Source: Paenibacillus dendritiformis (lineage in GTDB: Bacteria > Bacillota > Bacilli > Paenibacillales > Paenibacillaceae). From it: a stretch of DNA of 64,000 bases. The position numbers and the translations under genes are program-made. This document shows positions 1-11,248 of this stretch, piece by piece. Where the stretch lies: the NCBI RefSeq assembly GCF_945605565.1, contig NZ_OX216966.1, forward strand, positions 702,501 through 766,500. The letters are read 5' to 3'. Within the stretch, counting starts at the first letter, position 1; every line of letters begins with the position of its first letter. Under the pieces are notes generated by a model, which was not told the origin of the DNA, did no database searches, and saw only the letters and a list, made by a program, of their open reading frames with translations.

Positions 1-1424
<1,424 letters not shown>

Positions 1425-1487
1425 CTAACGAAGATGATTTGATGATTTGCTTTCGCATTCAGTTTTTAAGGTACAATACCTTATCTG

Positions 1488-1604
1488 TTTGGTGGCGATA
1501 GCGGAGGGGTTCCACGCGTACCCATCCCGAACACGACCGTTAAGCCCTCCAGCGCCGATGGTACTTGGACCGCAGGGTCCTGGGAGAGTAGGACGCTGCC
1601 AAGC
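1488..1604 (+). rRNA. rrf: 5S ribosomal RNA
   Basis: It begins tttggtggcgatagcgg and ends ggacgctgccaagc, so the two ends pair as in all 5S rRNAs, with the conserved cccatcccgaacacg segment between. It follows the 23S gene by about 63 bases, the normal spacing in an rrn operon. No tRNA cluster follows; a terminator comes directly after. Confidence 0.96.
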
Positions 1605-1611
1605 AGACAAA

Positions 1612-1641
1612 GACCACTGACTTCTGTCGGTGGTTTTTTTC
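1612..1641 (+). terminator. rrn operon terminator
   Basis: A stem of accactgac pairing with gtcggtggt (one G-U pair) is followed by seven T residues, 8 bases after the 5S rRNA. Confidence 0.9.
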
Positions 1642-1706
1642 TATATCTGCGAAGGAATACAGGGAATGCGGCGAACCGGACGGACGGCGAACCAGACTGA
1701 CATGAC

Positions 1707-1815
1707 ATCGCATCCTGAGGCATCTTCGCACCCTGAGGGATCATCACATCCTGAGGGATCATCGCATCCTGAGGCGTTATCGTATCCTAGAGGTATCGTT
1801 GCATTCTGATGCGTC
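1707..1815 (+). repeat. 18-bp tandem repeat, six units
   Basis: Six consecutive copies of a unit like atcgcatcctgagggatc start at 1707, 1725, 1743, 1761, 1779 (19 bp) and 1798. The first four are nearly identical and the last two degenerate. A shorter related run, with catcatcgc and catcattgcctcctgg, lies at 1846-1900 and again at 51353-51390. No promoter or Shine-Dalgarno site supports translation, although the minus strand would read as a six-residue repeat. Confidence 0.85.
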
Positions 1816-1857
1816 ATTGGAGAGGCGTTATCTTTTCCTGGAGCATCATCAGAGAGC

Positions 1858-2095
1858 ATCATCGCATTCTGGAGGCGTCATTGCCTCCTGGGGCTGCGCG
1901 TGTGGAGGGAATTGCTGCGTTTTTACAGGAATTTCAGCCCTAAAAGCCAACATGCAGAGAAATTCCTGCAAATCTACATCATTTTACTCTCTTTTGCACC
2001 CAAGCCAAGCGAAACGGGGGAAATTGCTGCAGTTTTGCAGGATTCCTTTTTTGGTGAAGCCGTGCATGTCGAATTGCTGTACTTTTACAGGATTT
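1858..2095 (+). repeat. Composite noncoding repeat, copy A
   Basis: This stretch aligns collinearly, with scattered substitutions, to 51356-51443 joined to 52817-52973 (copy B, split by an IS). Anchors shared in order are cattgcctcctggggct, gtgtggagggaattgctgc, tacaggaatttc, gcaaatctacatcatttta, cttttgc, agcgaaacggg, and an attgctg...cagg hairpin. A partial inverted copy lies at 43051-43181. It holds four of the small stem-loop units of this family. No coding potential is convincing. Confidence 0.8.
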
Positions 2096-2320
2096 TCTTT
2101 GGTGAAGCCGTGCATTTCTAATTGCTGTACTTTTACAGGATTTTCTTTGGTGATGTCGTGCATTTCTAATTGCTTCACTTTTGCAGGATTCCACTATGGG
2201 TAGTGTATAACGGGGGAATGAGCGTGTATCCAAATACTTCAGTTTTGCAGGATTCCAAAACGGGGTAGTGCATAACGGGGTAATGAGCGCGTATCCCAAT
2301 ACTGTAGTATTGCAGGAATT
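1911..2320 (+). repeat. Array of small attgctg-N-cagg stem-loop units
   Basis: Eight units are visible. CTG...CAG cores occur at 1915-1928, 2027-2040, 2077-2090, 2125-2138 and 2302-2315, with weaker units near 1966, 2173 and 2237. Three successive units (2077, 2125, 2173) have an exact 48-bp period. The last two (2237, 2302) sit in a ~65-bp direct repeat that starts ggtagtg and carries gtataac or gcataac. Arms vary as CTGCA/TGCAG and CTGTA/TACAG, so pairing is kept. The flanks are attg upstream and gatt downstream. Confidence 0.8.
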
Positions 2321-2651
2321 TTTTTGGACAAGCCAATCAAATCCGTGTCAAGATGGAAACGAGATTGAGGCCGGTGTAAATTCACATGCGGCTAAAGCCC
2401 GAAAAACGTCGCTGAATGCGACGGGACCGAGCGGCGTGTCTTATTGAAAAAATCAATCCAGCCACATCTAAATGCGTTCCTGCGCATAGAATCGGCTGGG
2501 AAGGGTCACCTTATGTGACAGGTTACCCGATCGAGCGCTTCATCGGTCAGGCTTGTCCTTTTGTCGAATGTATTTGTGGAGTGGACATTCATTTGTCTGT
2601 AAAATTACTGAAATTAATTGAAAACAATGTGCATATTCCTGCAACCTATCC
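2321..2651. other. Gene-free stretch between repeat array and guaB promoter
   Basis: No gene is convincing. A plus-strand frame from 2416 to 2655 lacks a Shine-Dalgarno site and runs into the guaB promoter. A small hairpin cgtcgctgaatgcgacg lies at 2407-2423. The last 80 bases are AT-rich, as expected upstream of a strong promoter. Confidence 0.5.
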
Positions 2652-2680
2652 TTGACAGGGGTAAGGCGCTTTGCTAAGAT
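2652..2680 (+). promoter_or_regulatory. guaB promoter
   Basis: TTGACA at 2652-2657 and TAAGAT at 2675-2680 are separated by 17 bases. The start point would be near 2687, giving a leader of about 100 nt that contains the hairpin at 2714-2751. Confidence 0.75.
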
Positions 2681-2713
2681 TGCAATTAATATATTGAGAG
2701 AGAGTATTTCAAT

Positions 2714-2751
2714 CAGCGGACAAGCCCGTCATTACAAGGGTTTGTCCGCTG
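2714..2751 (+). promoter_or_regulatory. Stable leader hairpin upstream of guaB
   Basis: cagcggacaagccc pairs with gggtttgtccgctg (one G-U pair) around a loop of about 10 bases. No T run follows, so it is not a simple terminator. It sits 17 bases before the guaB Shine-Dalgarno site and could affect mRNA stability or translation. It matches no riboswitch I recognise. Confidence 0.6.
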
Positions 2752-2769
2752 AGTGCAACTTTACATTAA

Positions 2770-4248
<1,479 letters not shown>

Positions 4249-4278
4249 AATATTAATATCCCGTTTTATCGACAAAAG

Positions 4279-4310
4279 AAGGCAGGGTGCGGCACCCTTG
4301 CCTTTTTTTT
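4279..4310 (+). terminator. guaB terminator
   Basis: aaggcagggtgc pairs with gcacccttgcctt and is followed by a run of T residues. Confidence 0.9.
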
Positions 4311-4367
4311 GTCTGTCCCGCTGTGATAGAATAACATATGGATTCACTGGGAGAGGAGATGACGATA

Positions 4368-5768
4368 GTGGTAAAACAACAAGACGCGACAAGAAAAGGT
4401 AAGTGGAAGCGCATCGTCGCTTTTGCAACAGCTTGCCAGATACTTACATTCACGCTGCTTCCTTCGGCTGGCATGGTTGCTGCCGAAGCTGCTGCACAGA
4501 CGGCAGAGAAAGGGGAAGCCGCAGCGAATAAGGGCGGGTCGGCGTCTGCGGTGAAGGCGACCAAGGAGTCGCTCAAATTGGAAGTAACATCGGCTATTCT
4601 GATGGAAGCTAGCACAGGACAAGTGCTTGTAAATATTGATTCGAATACCCCTAAGCCTCCGGCCAGCATGACCAAGATGATGACGGAGTACATCGTCATG
4701 GATAAGGTGAAGAATGGGGAATTGTCATGGGACGAAGAGGTCACGACGTCCGAGCATGCTTCTCTGACGCGGGGCTCGCGCATCTTCCTCGCGCAAGGGG
4801 ACAAGCATACGGTTCGGGATCTCTATATCGCGATGGCGATCGGATCGGCGAACGATGCGACGGTAGCGCTTGCGGAGCGCATTGCGGGAACCGAGAAGGA
4901 GTTCGTCAACCTGATGAACGAGACCGCGAAGAAGCTGGGCATGACGACGGCACACTTCATTAATTCGACCGGATTAGGCCGGGAGGATATGCCGGAGAAG
5001 TTCCGTCCGGAAGGCACGGATGAGACCGTCATGTCTGCCATGGACGTGGCGAAGCTCGTTCGTGCGATTGTCATCAAGCATCCGGAATTCCGGGACTTCA
5101 CGACGATCCAGGAATACAAGTTCCGTGAGCGTGACGAGACGCCGATTCAAAATCTGAACTGGATGCTGGAAGCGAACAAAAATATTCCGAACTTCAAGCG
5201 GTATGCATATCCGGGCCTGGACGGGATGAAGACGGGGTTCACGAACGAAGCGGGCAATTGCTTCGCCGGCACGGCGGAACGGGACGGCATGCGTCTTATC
5301 TCGGTCGTCATGGGCACGGATATTAACGATAAAGGAAAGCGGTTCGTAGAAACCGCCAAGCTGCTCGACCACGGGTTTAACAACTATGATGTCCAGACCG
5401 TCGTGGCTCCGAAGCAGGCGGTGGACGGAGTCGCAGCGGCTCCGATTAAGAAGGGCGTCTCAACCGAGGTGCCTGTTGTGCCTGAGACCGGAGTAAATTT
5501 CGTTGTACCTAAGGGCGCCAGCACGGAAGGCAAAATTACGCATGAAGTGAAGCTCACTCCGGCCAACGAGTTGATTGCCCCAATTAAGAATGGGCAGAAG
5601 ATCGGGACGATTACGTTTACGTACAAAGATAACGGCTTGGAACAGAAGAAGACCGTAAATCTGATTGCTTCCGAAGAGGTGGAAAAAGGCAGCTGGTGGC
5701 GCTTATTTTTCCGAGCTATCGGGGAATTTTTCGTTGATTTGTTCCAATCCATCAAAAATTTGTTCTAA
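4368..5768 (+). CDS. dacA: D-alanyl-D-alanine carboxypeptidase (PBP5-like)
   Basis: Removes the terminal D-Ala of peptidoglycan stem peptides outside the cytoplasmic membrane. It starts with a basic stretch and signal peptide (AFATACQILTFTLLPSAG). Penicillin-binding motifs follow in order: SMTK in PPASMTKMM, SAN in GSANDATVAL, and KTG in DGMKTGFT. A C-terminal PBP5 domain ends in an amphipathic helix (WWRLFFRAIGEFFVDLF) that anchors the protein to the membrane. GTG at 4368 is preferred because ggagaggag at 4350-4358 is well spaced to it; an upstream in-frame ATG at 4338 lacks a ribosome site. 466 residues, normal for the family. B. subtilis has the same guaB-dacA order. Confidence 0.95.
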   Translation: MVKQQDATRKGKWKRIVAFATACQILTFTLLPSAGMVAAEAAAQTAEKGEAAANKGGSASAVKATKESLKLEVTSAILMEASTGQVLVNIDSNTPKPPASMTKMMTEYIVMDKVKNGELSWDEEVTTSEHASLTRGSRIFLAQGDKHTVRDLYIAMAIGSANDATVALAERIAGTEKEFVNLMNETAKKLGMTTAHFINSTGLGREDMPEKFRPEGTDETVMSAMDVAKLVRAIVIKHPEFRDFTTIQEYKFRERDETPIQNLNWMLEANKNIPNFKRYAYPGLDGMKTGFTNEAGNCFAGTAERDGMRLISVVMGTDINDKGKRFVETAKLLDHGFNNYDVQTVVAPKQAVDGVAAAPIKKGVSTEVPVVPETGVNFVVPKGASTEGKITHEVKLTPANELIAPIKNGQKIGTITFTYKDNGLEQKKTVNLIASEEVEKGSWWRLFFRAIGEFFVDLFQSIKNLF

Positions 5769-5813
5769 AGAACGGTTTTGGCCGTTCCGGCCAGGCAATT
5801 CCGACAAAATCGG

Positions 5814-5843
5814 TTGTGTATTCCCTGTTCTATCATGTACAAT
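5814..5843 (+). promoter_or_regulatory. Probable pdxST promoter
   Basis: TTGTGT at 5814-5819 and TACAAT at 5838-5843 are separated by 18 bases. It lies in the only gap before pdxS, after a small aacggttttggccgtt hairpin that may end dacA transcription. Confidence 0.5.
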
Positions 5844-5944
5844 AGGGGGATAGACCATTACGGTTCGCCCGATAGGCTGCAGCACGGGATGCTGAAGAAT
5901 CCTCCGGGCATCATTACGATAGTAAATGGCGGGAGGCAGGCATA

Positions 5945-6826
5945 ATGGAAACAGGTACAGCTCGTGTTAAACGTGGTATGGCAGAAATGCAAAAAGGCGG
6001 CGTTATTATGGACGTCATGAACGCCGAGCAAGCGAAGATTGCGGAAGCGGCCGGCGCTACGGCAGTCATGGCGCTGGAGCGCGTTCCATCGGACATCCGC
6101 GCCGCAGGCGGCGTCGCACGGATGGCGGATCCTACGATTGTAGAGGAAGTCATGAAGGTTGTCTCCATCCCTGTTATGGCGAAGGCCCGCATTGGCCATT
6201 ACGTAGAAGCCAAAGTGTTGGAATCGCTTGGCGTTGACTATATTGACGAATCCGAGGTATTGACTCCAGCGGATGAAGTGTATCACATTGACAAGCAAGC
6301 GTTCACGGTGCCTTTCGTCTGCGGAGCGAAGGATCTGGGCGAAGCGCTGCGCCGCATCGGCGAAGGGGCGGCCATGATTCGCACGAAGGGTGAACCAGGA
6401 ACGGGGAACATCGTAGAAGCCGTGCGTCATATGCGCTTTATTAACAGCCAGATTCGCAAAGTTCAAAATTTGTCGAAGGACGAGTTGTATGCGGAAGCGA
6501 AAAATCTGGGCGTGTCCTACGAGCTCCTGCTTGAGGTGCATGAGAACGGCAAGCTGCCGGTCGTGAACTTCGCTGCGGGCGGCGTCGCTACGCCGGCTGA
6601 CGCGGCTCTGATGATGCATTTGGGCGCAGACGGCGTATTCGTAGGCTCCGGCATTTTCAAATCCGACAGCCCGGAGAAATTCGCGCGCGCTATCGTGGAA
6701 GCGACAACCCACTTCGAAGACTTCGCGCTGATCGCGGAAGTATCCAAGAACCTGGGCACGCCGATGAAGGGGATTGAGATCTCCAAGCTGGCGCCTTCCG
6801 AGCGCATGCAGGATCGCGGCTGGTAA
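5945..6826 (+). CDS. pdxS: Pyridoxal 5'-phosphate synthase, lyase subunit PdxS
   Basis: The synthase subunit of the deoxyxylulose-independent vitamin B6 pathway makes PLP from ribose 5-phosphate, glyceraldehyde 3-phosphate and ammonia supplied by PdxT. The 293-residue (beta/alpha)8 protein is full length and highly conserved: [16 protein letters not shown] near the start, the Schiff-base lysine in [10 protein letters not shown], the phosphate loop GEPGTGN, and the second phosphate region [15 protein letters not shown] at 5945 follows ggcgggaggc. pdxT begins 17 bases after the stop, so the pair is an operon whose products form the 12+12 complex. Confidence 0.98.
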   Translation: METGTARVKRGMAEMQKGGVIMDVMNAEQAKIAEAAGATAVMALERVPSDIRAAGGVARMADPTIVEEVMKVVSIPVMAKARIGHYVEAKVLESLGVDYIDESEVLTPADEVYHIDKQAFTVPFVCGAKDLGEALRRIGEGAAMIRTKGEPGTGNIVEAVRHMRFINSQIRKVQNLSKDELYAEAKNLGVSYELLLEVHENGKLPVVNFAAGGVATPADAALMMHLGADGVFVGSGIFKSDSPEKFARAIVEATTHFEDFALIAEVSKNLGTPMKGIEISKLAPSERMQDRGW

Positions 6827-6843
6827 GAAGGAAGGGAACAAGT

Positions 6844-7437
6844 ATGAATATCGGGGTGTTGGCCCTGCAAGGGGCCGTCAGGGAGCATATGCGAAGCCTG
6901 GAAGCCATCGGAGTCACCGCGTTAGCCATCAAGCATCCCGAACAGCTGCATGAAGTGGACGGGTTGATTATTCCCGGCGGAGAGAGCACGACGATCGGGA
7001 AGCTGATGCGCAAATACGGCTTTCTGGAAGCAATCGGGGCTTTTGCCGCTCAAGGGAAGCCGCTCTTCGGCACATGCGCCGGACTCATCGTGCTCGCGAA
7101 GCGCATCATCGGCCAGGGCGGGGCTGAAGAGCCGCATCTGGCGCTGATGGACATCACGGTGCGCCGCAATGCGTTCGGACGGCAGCGCGAGAGCTTCGAG
7201 ACCGACCTGGACGTTAGCGGGGTGGATGAGCCCGTACGGGCCGTATTTATCCGCGCTCCCCTTATTACGGAAGCCGGCCCCGGCGTGGACGTGCTGTGCA
7301 AAGTCAACGAGGAGATTGTCATCGCCAGACAAGGCCATTTGCTGGCCTGCTCTTTCCATCCGGAGCTGACGGATGATGTTAATCTTCATCGGTATTTTGC
7401 CGATATGGTTAAACAGAGCGGAATTGCAGCAGGATAA
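6844..7437 (+). CDS. pdxT: Pyridoxal 5'-phosphate synthase, glutaminase subunit PdxT
   Basis: A class I glutamine amidotransferase that hydrolyses glutamine and channels ammonia to PdxS. 197 residues. Visible features are the oxyanion region PGGESTTIGKLM, the nucleophile elbow GTCAGLIVLA with the catalytic cysteine, and the His/Glu pair of the triad in FHPELTDD near the C-terminus. ATG at 6844 follows aaggaaggg. It is co-transcribed with pdxS and ends at a terminator. Confidence 0.97.
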   Translation: MNIGVLALQGAVREHMRSLEAIGVTALAIKHPEQLHEVDGLIIPGGESTTIGKLMRKYGFLEAIGAFAAQGKPLFGTCAGLIVLAKRIIGQGGAEEPHLALMDITVRRNAFGRQRESFETDLDVSGVDEPVRAVFIRAPLITEAGPGVDVLCKVNEEIVIARQGHLLACSFHPELTDDVNLHRYFADMVKQSGIAAG

Positions 7438-7457
7438 AGATAGAACGCAATGAAAAA

Positions 7458-7504
7458 AACACCTTGACTTGCGATTCCTTCAAGGGACAGGTTAAGGTGT
7501 TTTT
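7458..7504 (+). terminator. pdxST terminator
   Basis: aacaccttgac pairs with gttaaggtgtt and a short T run follows. Between here and serS there is no recognisable T-box core. Confidence 0.75.
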
Positions 7505-7579
7505 AATGAATCAGTCATAGAGGCAGAATCGGTGCTCCTTGCTTCGAGGAAGGGGCAAGCGCCCTTTCTGCATGCGTAG

Positions 7580-8869
<1,290 letters not shown>

Positions 8870-8948
8870 CCAAATATATACAGTTGCGTGATAAATTCAA
8901 ACATGCTAAAATATAGACTGTCCGACTTGAATCGGGCAGTCAACCAAT

Positions 8949-9037
8949 GGAGAGGTACCGAAGCGGTCATAACGGGGCGGTCTTGAAAACCGTTAGGGTG
9001 CAAGCCCACGTGGGTTCGAATCCCACCCTCTCCGCCA
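8949..9037 (+). tRNA. trnS-UGA: tRNA-Ser (anticodon UGA)
   Basis: The acceptor stem ggagagg pairs with cctctcc; discriminator G and an encoded CCA follow. The anticodon loop cttgaaaa carries TGA. A long variable arm (tagggtgcaagcccacgt) and the T-arm gggttcgaatccc give the class II shape expected for serine. The length is 89 bases including CCA. Confidence 0.97.
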
Positions 9038-9055
9038 TTATAGCGACGATAACGA

Positions 9056-9087
9056 AGCCTTTGCCGGTACCGGCAAAGGTTTTTTTG
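9056..9087 (+). terminator. tRNA-Ser terminator
   Basis: gcctttgccgg and ccggcaaaggt form a perfect stem with a minimal loop, followed by seven T residues. Confidence 0.9.
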
Positions 9088-9184
9088 CATATACCGCGGC
9101 AATCGACGAATTCGGGACAACTCCGCCATAGTATAAAATCGGGGTCCGCGCCACACACTGTAAAGGAATAGTGGAGGTGTGGTC

Positions 9185-9556
9185 ATGAACGACAATGATA
9201 TCGTACAAGTGGATCAGCATCAGCTTGTGGCTGCATGGCAGCAAACGTTGACGAACAAATTAGAGCCGGGCAATAAAGCGACCGTTCTCCCGGATGCCGC
9301 GAATCCGCACGCATTTCTCATTCACATCGACACCGATGGGCGTCAGAGTTATACATTCGATTTCCACTGCAGCTATGTCGACTCAAGGGAGGTTGATCTG
9401 AAGCTAATCGATGTCGAGCGCGACGGCGTGCATATTGACGAACGGACGCAACCGGTGCAGGAGATGGCGCAGGATTACATGAGACATATTCATGAATGCG
9501 CCCAGCATCTTCATGATCTGACCCATCATGGCGATACGACGGTGAACGGAGGGTAA
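9185..9556 (+). CDS. Small acidic protein of unknown function
   Basis: I do not recognise the family. The 123-residue protein is hydrophilic and acidic, with no signal peptide or membrane segment. Its middle (ESYTFDFHC-like stretch around SYTFDFHCSYVDSREVDLK) reads as beta strands, and its C-terminal third is histidine-rich (HIHECAQHLHDLTHHGD). ATG at 9185 follows ggagg at 9173-9177 with 7 bases between; a GTG at 9179 in the same frame is too close. It is the first of three closely spaced small genes, the last of which is a spore protein, so expression during sporulation is possible. Confidence 0.75.
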   Translation: MNDNDIVQVDQHQLVAAWQQTLTNKLEPGNKATVLPDAANPHAFLIHIDTDGRQSYTFDFHCSYVDSREVDLKLIDVERDGVHIDERTQPVQEMAQDYMRHIHECAQHLHDLTHHGDTTVNGG

Positions 9557-9558
9557 TG

Positions 9559-9723
9559 ATGGAGACACGAAATAAGGATAAAAATTTGCGCAACGTGATT
9601 GAAGATCTCGAGAATGCCCCGGTTAATTCGCATCATGCGCAGCAGATCCAGCAGGATCGCAACGACCGGAGGCATCAGGATGCGTTGAATCATGACAAGC
9701 CTACCGATCTGGAGCATTTGTAA
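9559..9723 (+). CDS. 54-residue hydrophilic small protein
   Basis: Start ATG at 9559 lies 5 bases after ggaggg at 9548-9553 and almost touches the stop of the preceding gene (taatgatg), indicating translational coupling. The product (METRNKDKNLRN... PTDLEHL) is polar, rich in Asn, Asp, His and Gln, with no hydrophobic core, as is common for small spore or stress proteins. I cannot assign a family. The gene is supported by its ribosome site, coupling and position in a three-gene run. Confidence 0.6.
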   Translation: METRNKDKNLRNVIEDLENAPVNSHHAQQIQQDRNDRRHQDALNHDKPTDLEHL

Positions 9724-9750
9724 ATTCTGTGGAAAGGAACGTGGTGTTCA

Positions 9751-9903
9751 ATGAGCAAGCCGAAGTCTGTACCTGTTCCCGCCGCGGAGCAGCCGGTCCG
9801 TCATCATGAGGCGGAAGGCCGAAAAGGAATTCAAGAGCCGCTGTCGGGCTCGAAGAAGGTCAAGACCGCCAATCATGTAAGCCATAATAACCCGGAAGGC
9901 TGA
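9751..9903 (+). CDS. sspP: Small acid-soluble spore protein P
   Basis: The 50-residue product contains IQEPLSGSKKVKTANHVSH, which matches the conserved C-terminal core of SspP (formerly CotL) of Bacillus (EPLSGSKKVK...NH). The gene has ggaaagga 14-7 bases upstream of ATG 9751. SspP is a minor protein of the spore core made in the forespore. Here it is not paired with sspO but follows two other small genes. Because it is so short it is easily missed by gene callers. Confidence 0.8.
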   Translation: MSKPKSVPVPAAEQPVRHHEAEGRKGIQEPLSGSKKVKTANHVSHNNPEG

Positions 9904-9944
9904 CCTAATCATCGCATCGCAAGCCTTCATACGTAAGTGATTTC

Positions 9945-9982
9945 ACGGCTTTCTTCCCCCCTCGGGAGGAGGCCGTTTTTTT
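9945..9982 (+). terminator. Terminator after sspP
   Basis: acggc...tcttccc pairs with gggagga...gccgt and is followed by seven T residues. Confidence 0.85.
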
Positions 9983-10083
9983 GATCCAAGAACAAAGAGA
10001 TTGAAAAATTTTTACCAACCCCAACCTAACCATGCTCTATTCCGATATAATAATAGGTACGACATAATAGAGAGGTGAATGCG

Positions 10084-11100
10084 ATGACAGACTCCCCGAA
10101 GGAACGATCCGGATTTGCAGAGCAATCGCAGCGCACTTGCGATGAGCAAGCCGGCGCAGAACATAATAACAACGCCATGTTGGCAGCGTCCATTCCGGGA
10201 ATAGACCCTGCGGCAGCCGTTGCGGCGCTGCAGCCGTCTTACCAGCATACGAAGATGGGCTTTGCCAAGATGCTGCGCCAGATTATATTCATTGCGCTCG
10301 GCTCGATCATGATGGGCGTTGGGTTGGAATTATTCCTCGTACCCAACCAGATTACCGATGGAGGGGTGACCGGGATATCCATTATTTTGTCCCATGTCAC
10401 ATCCGTGCCCCTTGGTGTGTTTCTCTTTCTTCTCAATCTTCCGTTTCTGATCATCGGATACAAGCAGATCGGCAAAACGTTTGCGTTATCGACCTTGCTT
10501 GGCGTCGCTGTCATGTCGTTCAGCACCGCTTTGCTGCATCCTGTGCAGCCGTTCACGGAGAATACGTTTCTGGCAGCGGTATTCGGCGGCATCATTTTAG
10601 GGATTGGCGTAGGCTTGGTGATCCGCTTCGGCGGCTCGTTGGACGGTACGGAAATCGTGGCCATTTTGCTGAATAAAAAGACGCCTTTTTCTGTCGGCGA
10701 AATCGTCATGTTTTTCAACCTGTTCATTCTATCGAGCGCAGGCTTCGTATTCGGCTGGGATCGGGCGATGTATTCGCTGATTGCCTATTACATTGCGTTC
10801 AAAATGATTGATATTACCGTAGAAGGCTTGAACGATTCCAAAGCGGTATGGATTATTAGCGAGAATTATAAGGCCATCGGTGATGCGCTCCTGAGCCGGC
10901 TGGGCCGCGGGGTGACGTATATGAACGGGGAAGGCGGCTTCTCCGGCGACGAGAAGAAGATTATTTTCACGGTCATTACCCGGCTGGAGGAAGCGAAGCT
11001 GAAATCCATCGTCGAAGAGCAGGATCCGCAAGCGTTCCTGGCGATCGGCAATATCCATGACGTGAAGGGCGGACGCTTCAAAAAGAAAGATATTCACTAG
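10084..11100 (+). CDS. YitT-family membrane protein (DUF161/DUF2179)
   Basis: An integral membrane protein of unknown transport role. After a polar 50-residue N-terminal extension come about five or six hydrophobic segments, beginning IIFIALGSIMMGVGLELFL with the family signature QITDGGVTGISIIL. A soluble C-terminal DUF2179 domain follows (about 255-338: YMNGEGGFSGDEKKIIFTVI ... DPQAFLAIGNIHDVKGG), resembling an ACT-like ligand domain. ATG at 10084 is chosen because agagaggtg at 10070-10078 is optimally spaced; GTG at 10075 overlaps that site. 338 residues. The polar N-terminal tail is longer than usual for the family. Confidence 0.88.
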   Translation: MTDSPKERSGFAEQSQRTCDEQAGAEHNNNAMLAASIPGIDPAAAVAALQPSYQHTKMGFAKMLRQIIFIALGSIMMGVGLELFLVPNQITDGGVTGISIILSHVTSVPLGVFLFLLNLPFLIIGYKQIGKTFALSTLLGVAVMSFSTALLHPVQPFTENTFLAAVFGGIILGIGVGLVIRFGGSLDGTEIVAILLNKKTPFSVGEIVMFFNLFILSSAGFVFGWDRAMYSLIAYYIAFKMIDITVEGLNDSKAVWIISENYKAIGDALLSRLGRGVTYMNGEGGFSGDEKKIIFTVITRLEEAKLKSIVEEQDPQAFLAIGNIHDVKGGRFKKKDIH

Positions 11101-11248
11101 GCAGCGAGGGAGTAGGACATTTTTCGCATGTCTATGCTGCAAGTCACGATATTTAAATCTTTGGAACTCTTTTCAAAATCATTCGTATAGGGTAATATGG
11201 ATTGGGTTATCCAGATACGACAAAATGGGACAGGGAGCTGAACGTAAC

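Noticed and set aside
1641..1862. Minus-strand frame with six-residue repeats (DPSGCD units)
   Set aside because: The repeat arises from the 18-bp DNA tandem repeat; there is no Shine-Dalgarno site and the rest of the frame is not protein-like.
1799..2299. Frames across the first repeat array
   Set aside because: They follow the repeats on both strands, have no promoter or ribosome site, and substitutions do not respect codons.
1911..2320. CRISPR array
   Set aside because: The recurring element is a short imperfect hairpin with repeated, not unique, spacers, and no cas genes are near.
2416..2655. 79-residue plus-strand frame upstream of guaB
   Set aside because: No ribosome site, and it ends inside the guaB promoter.
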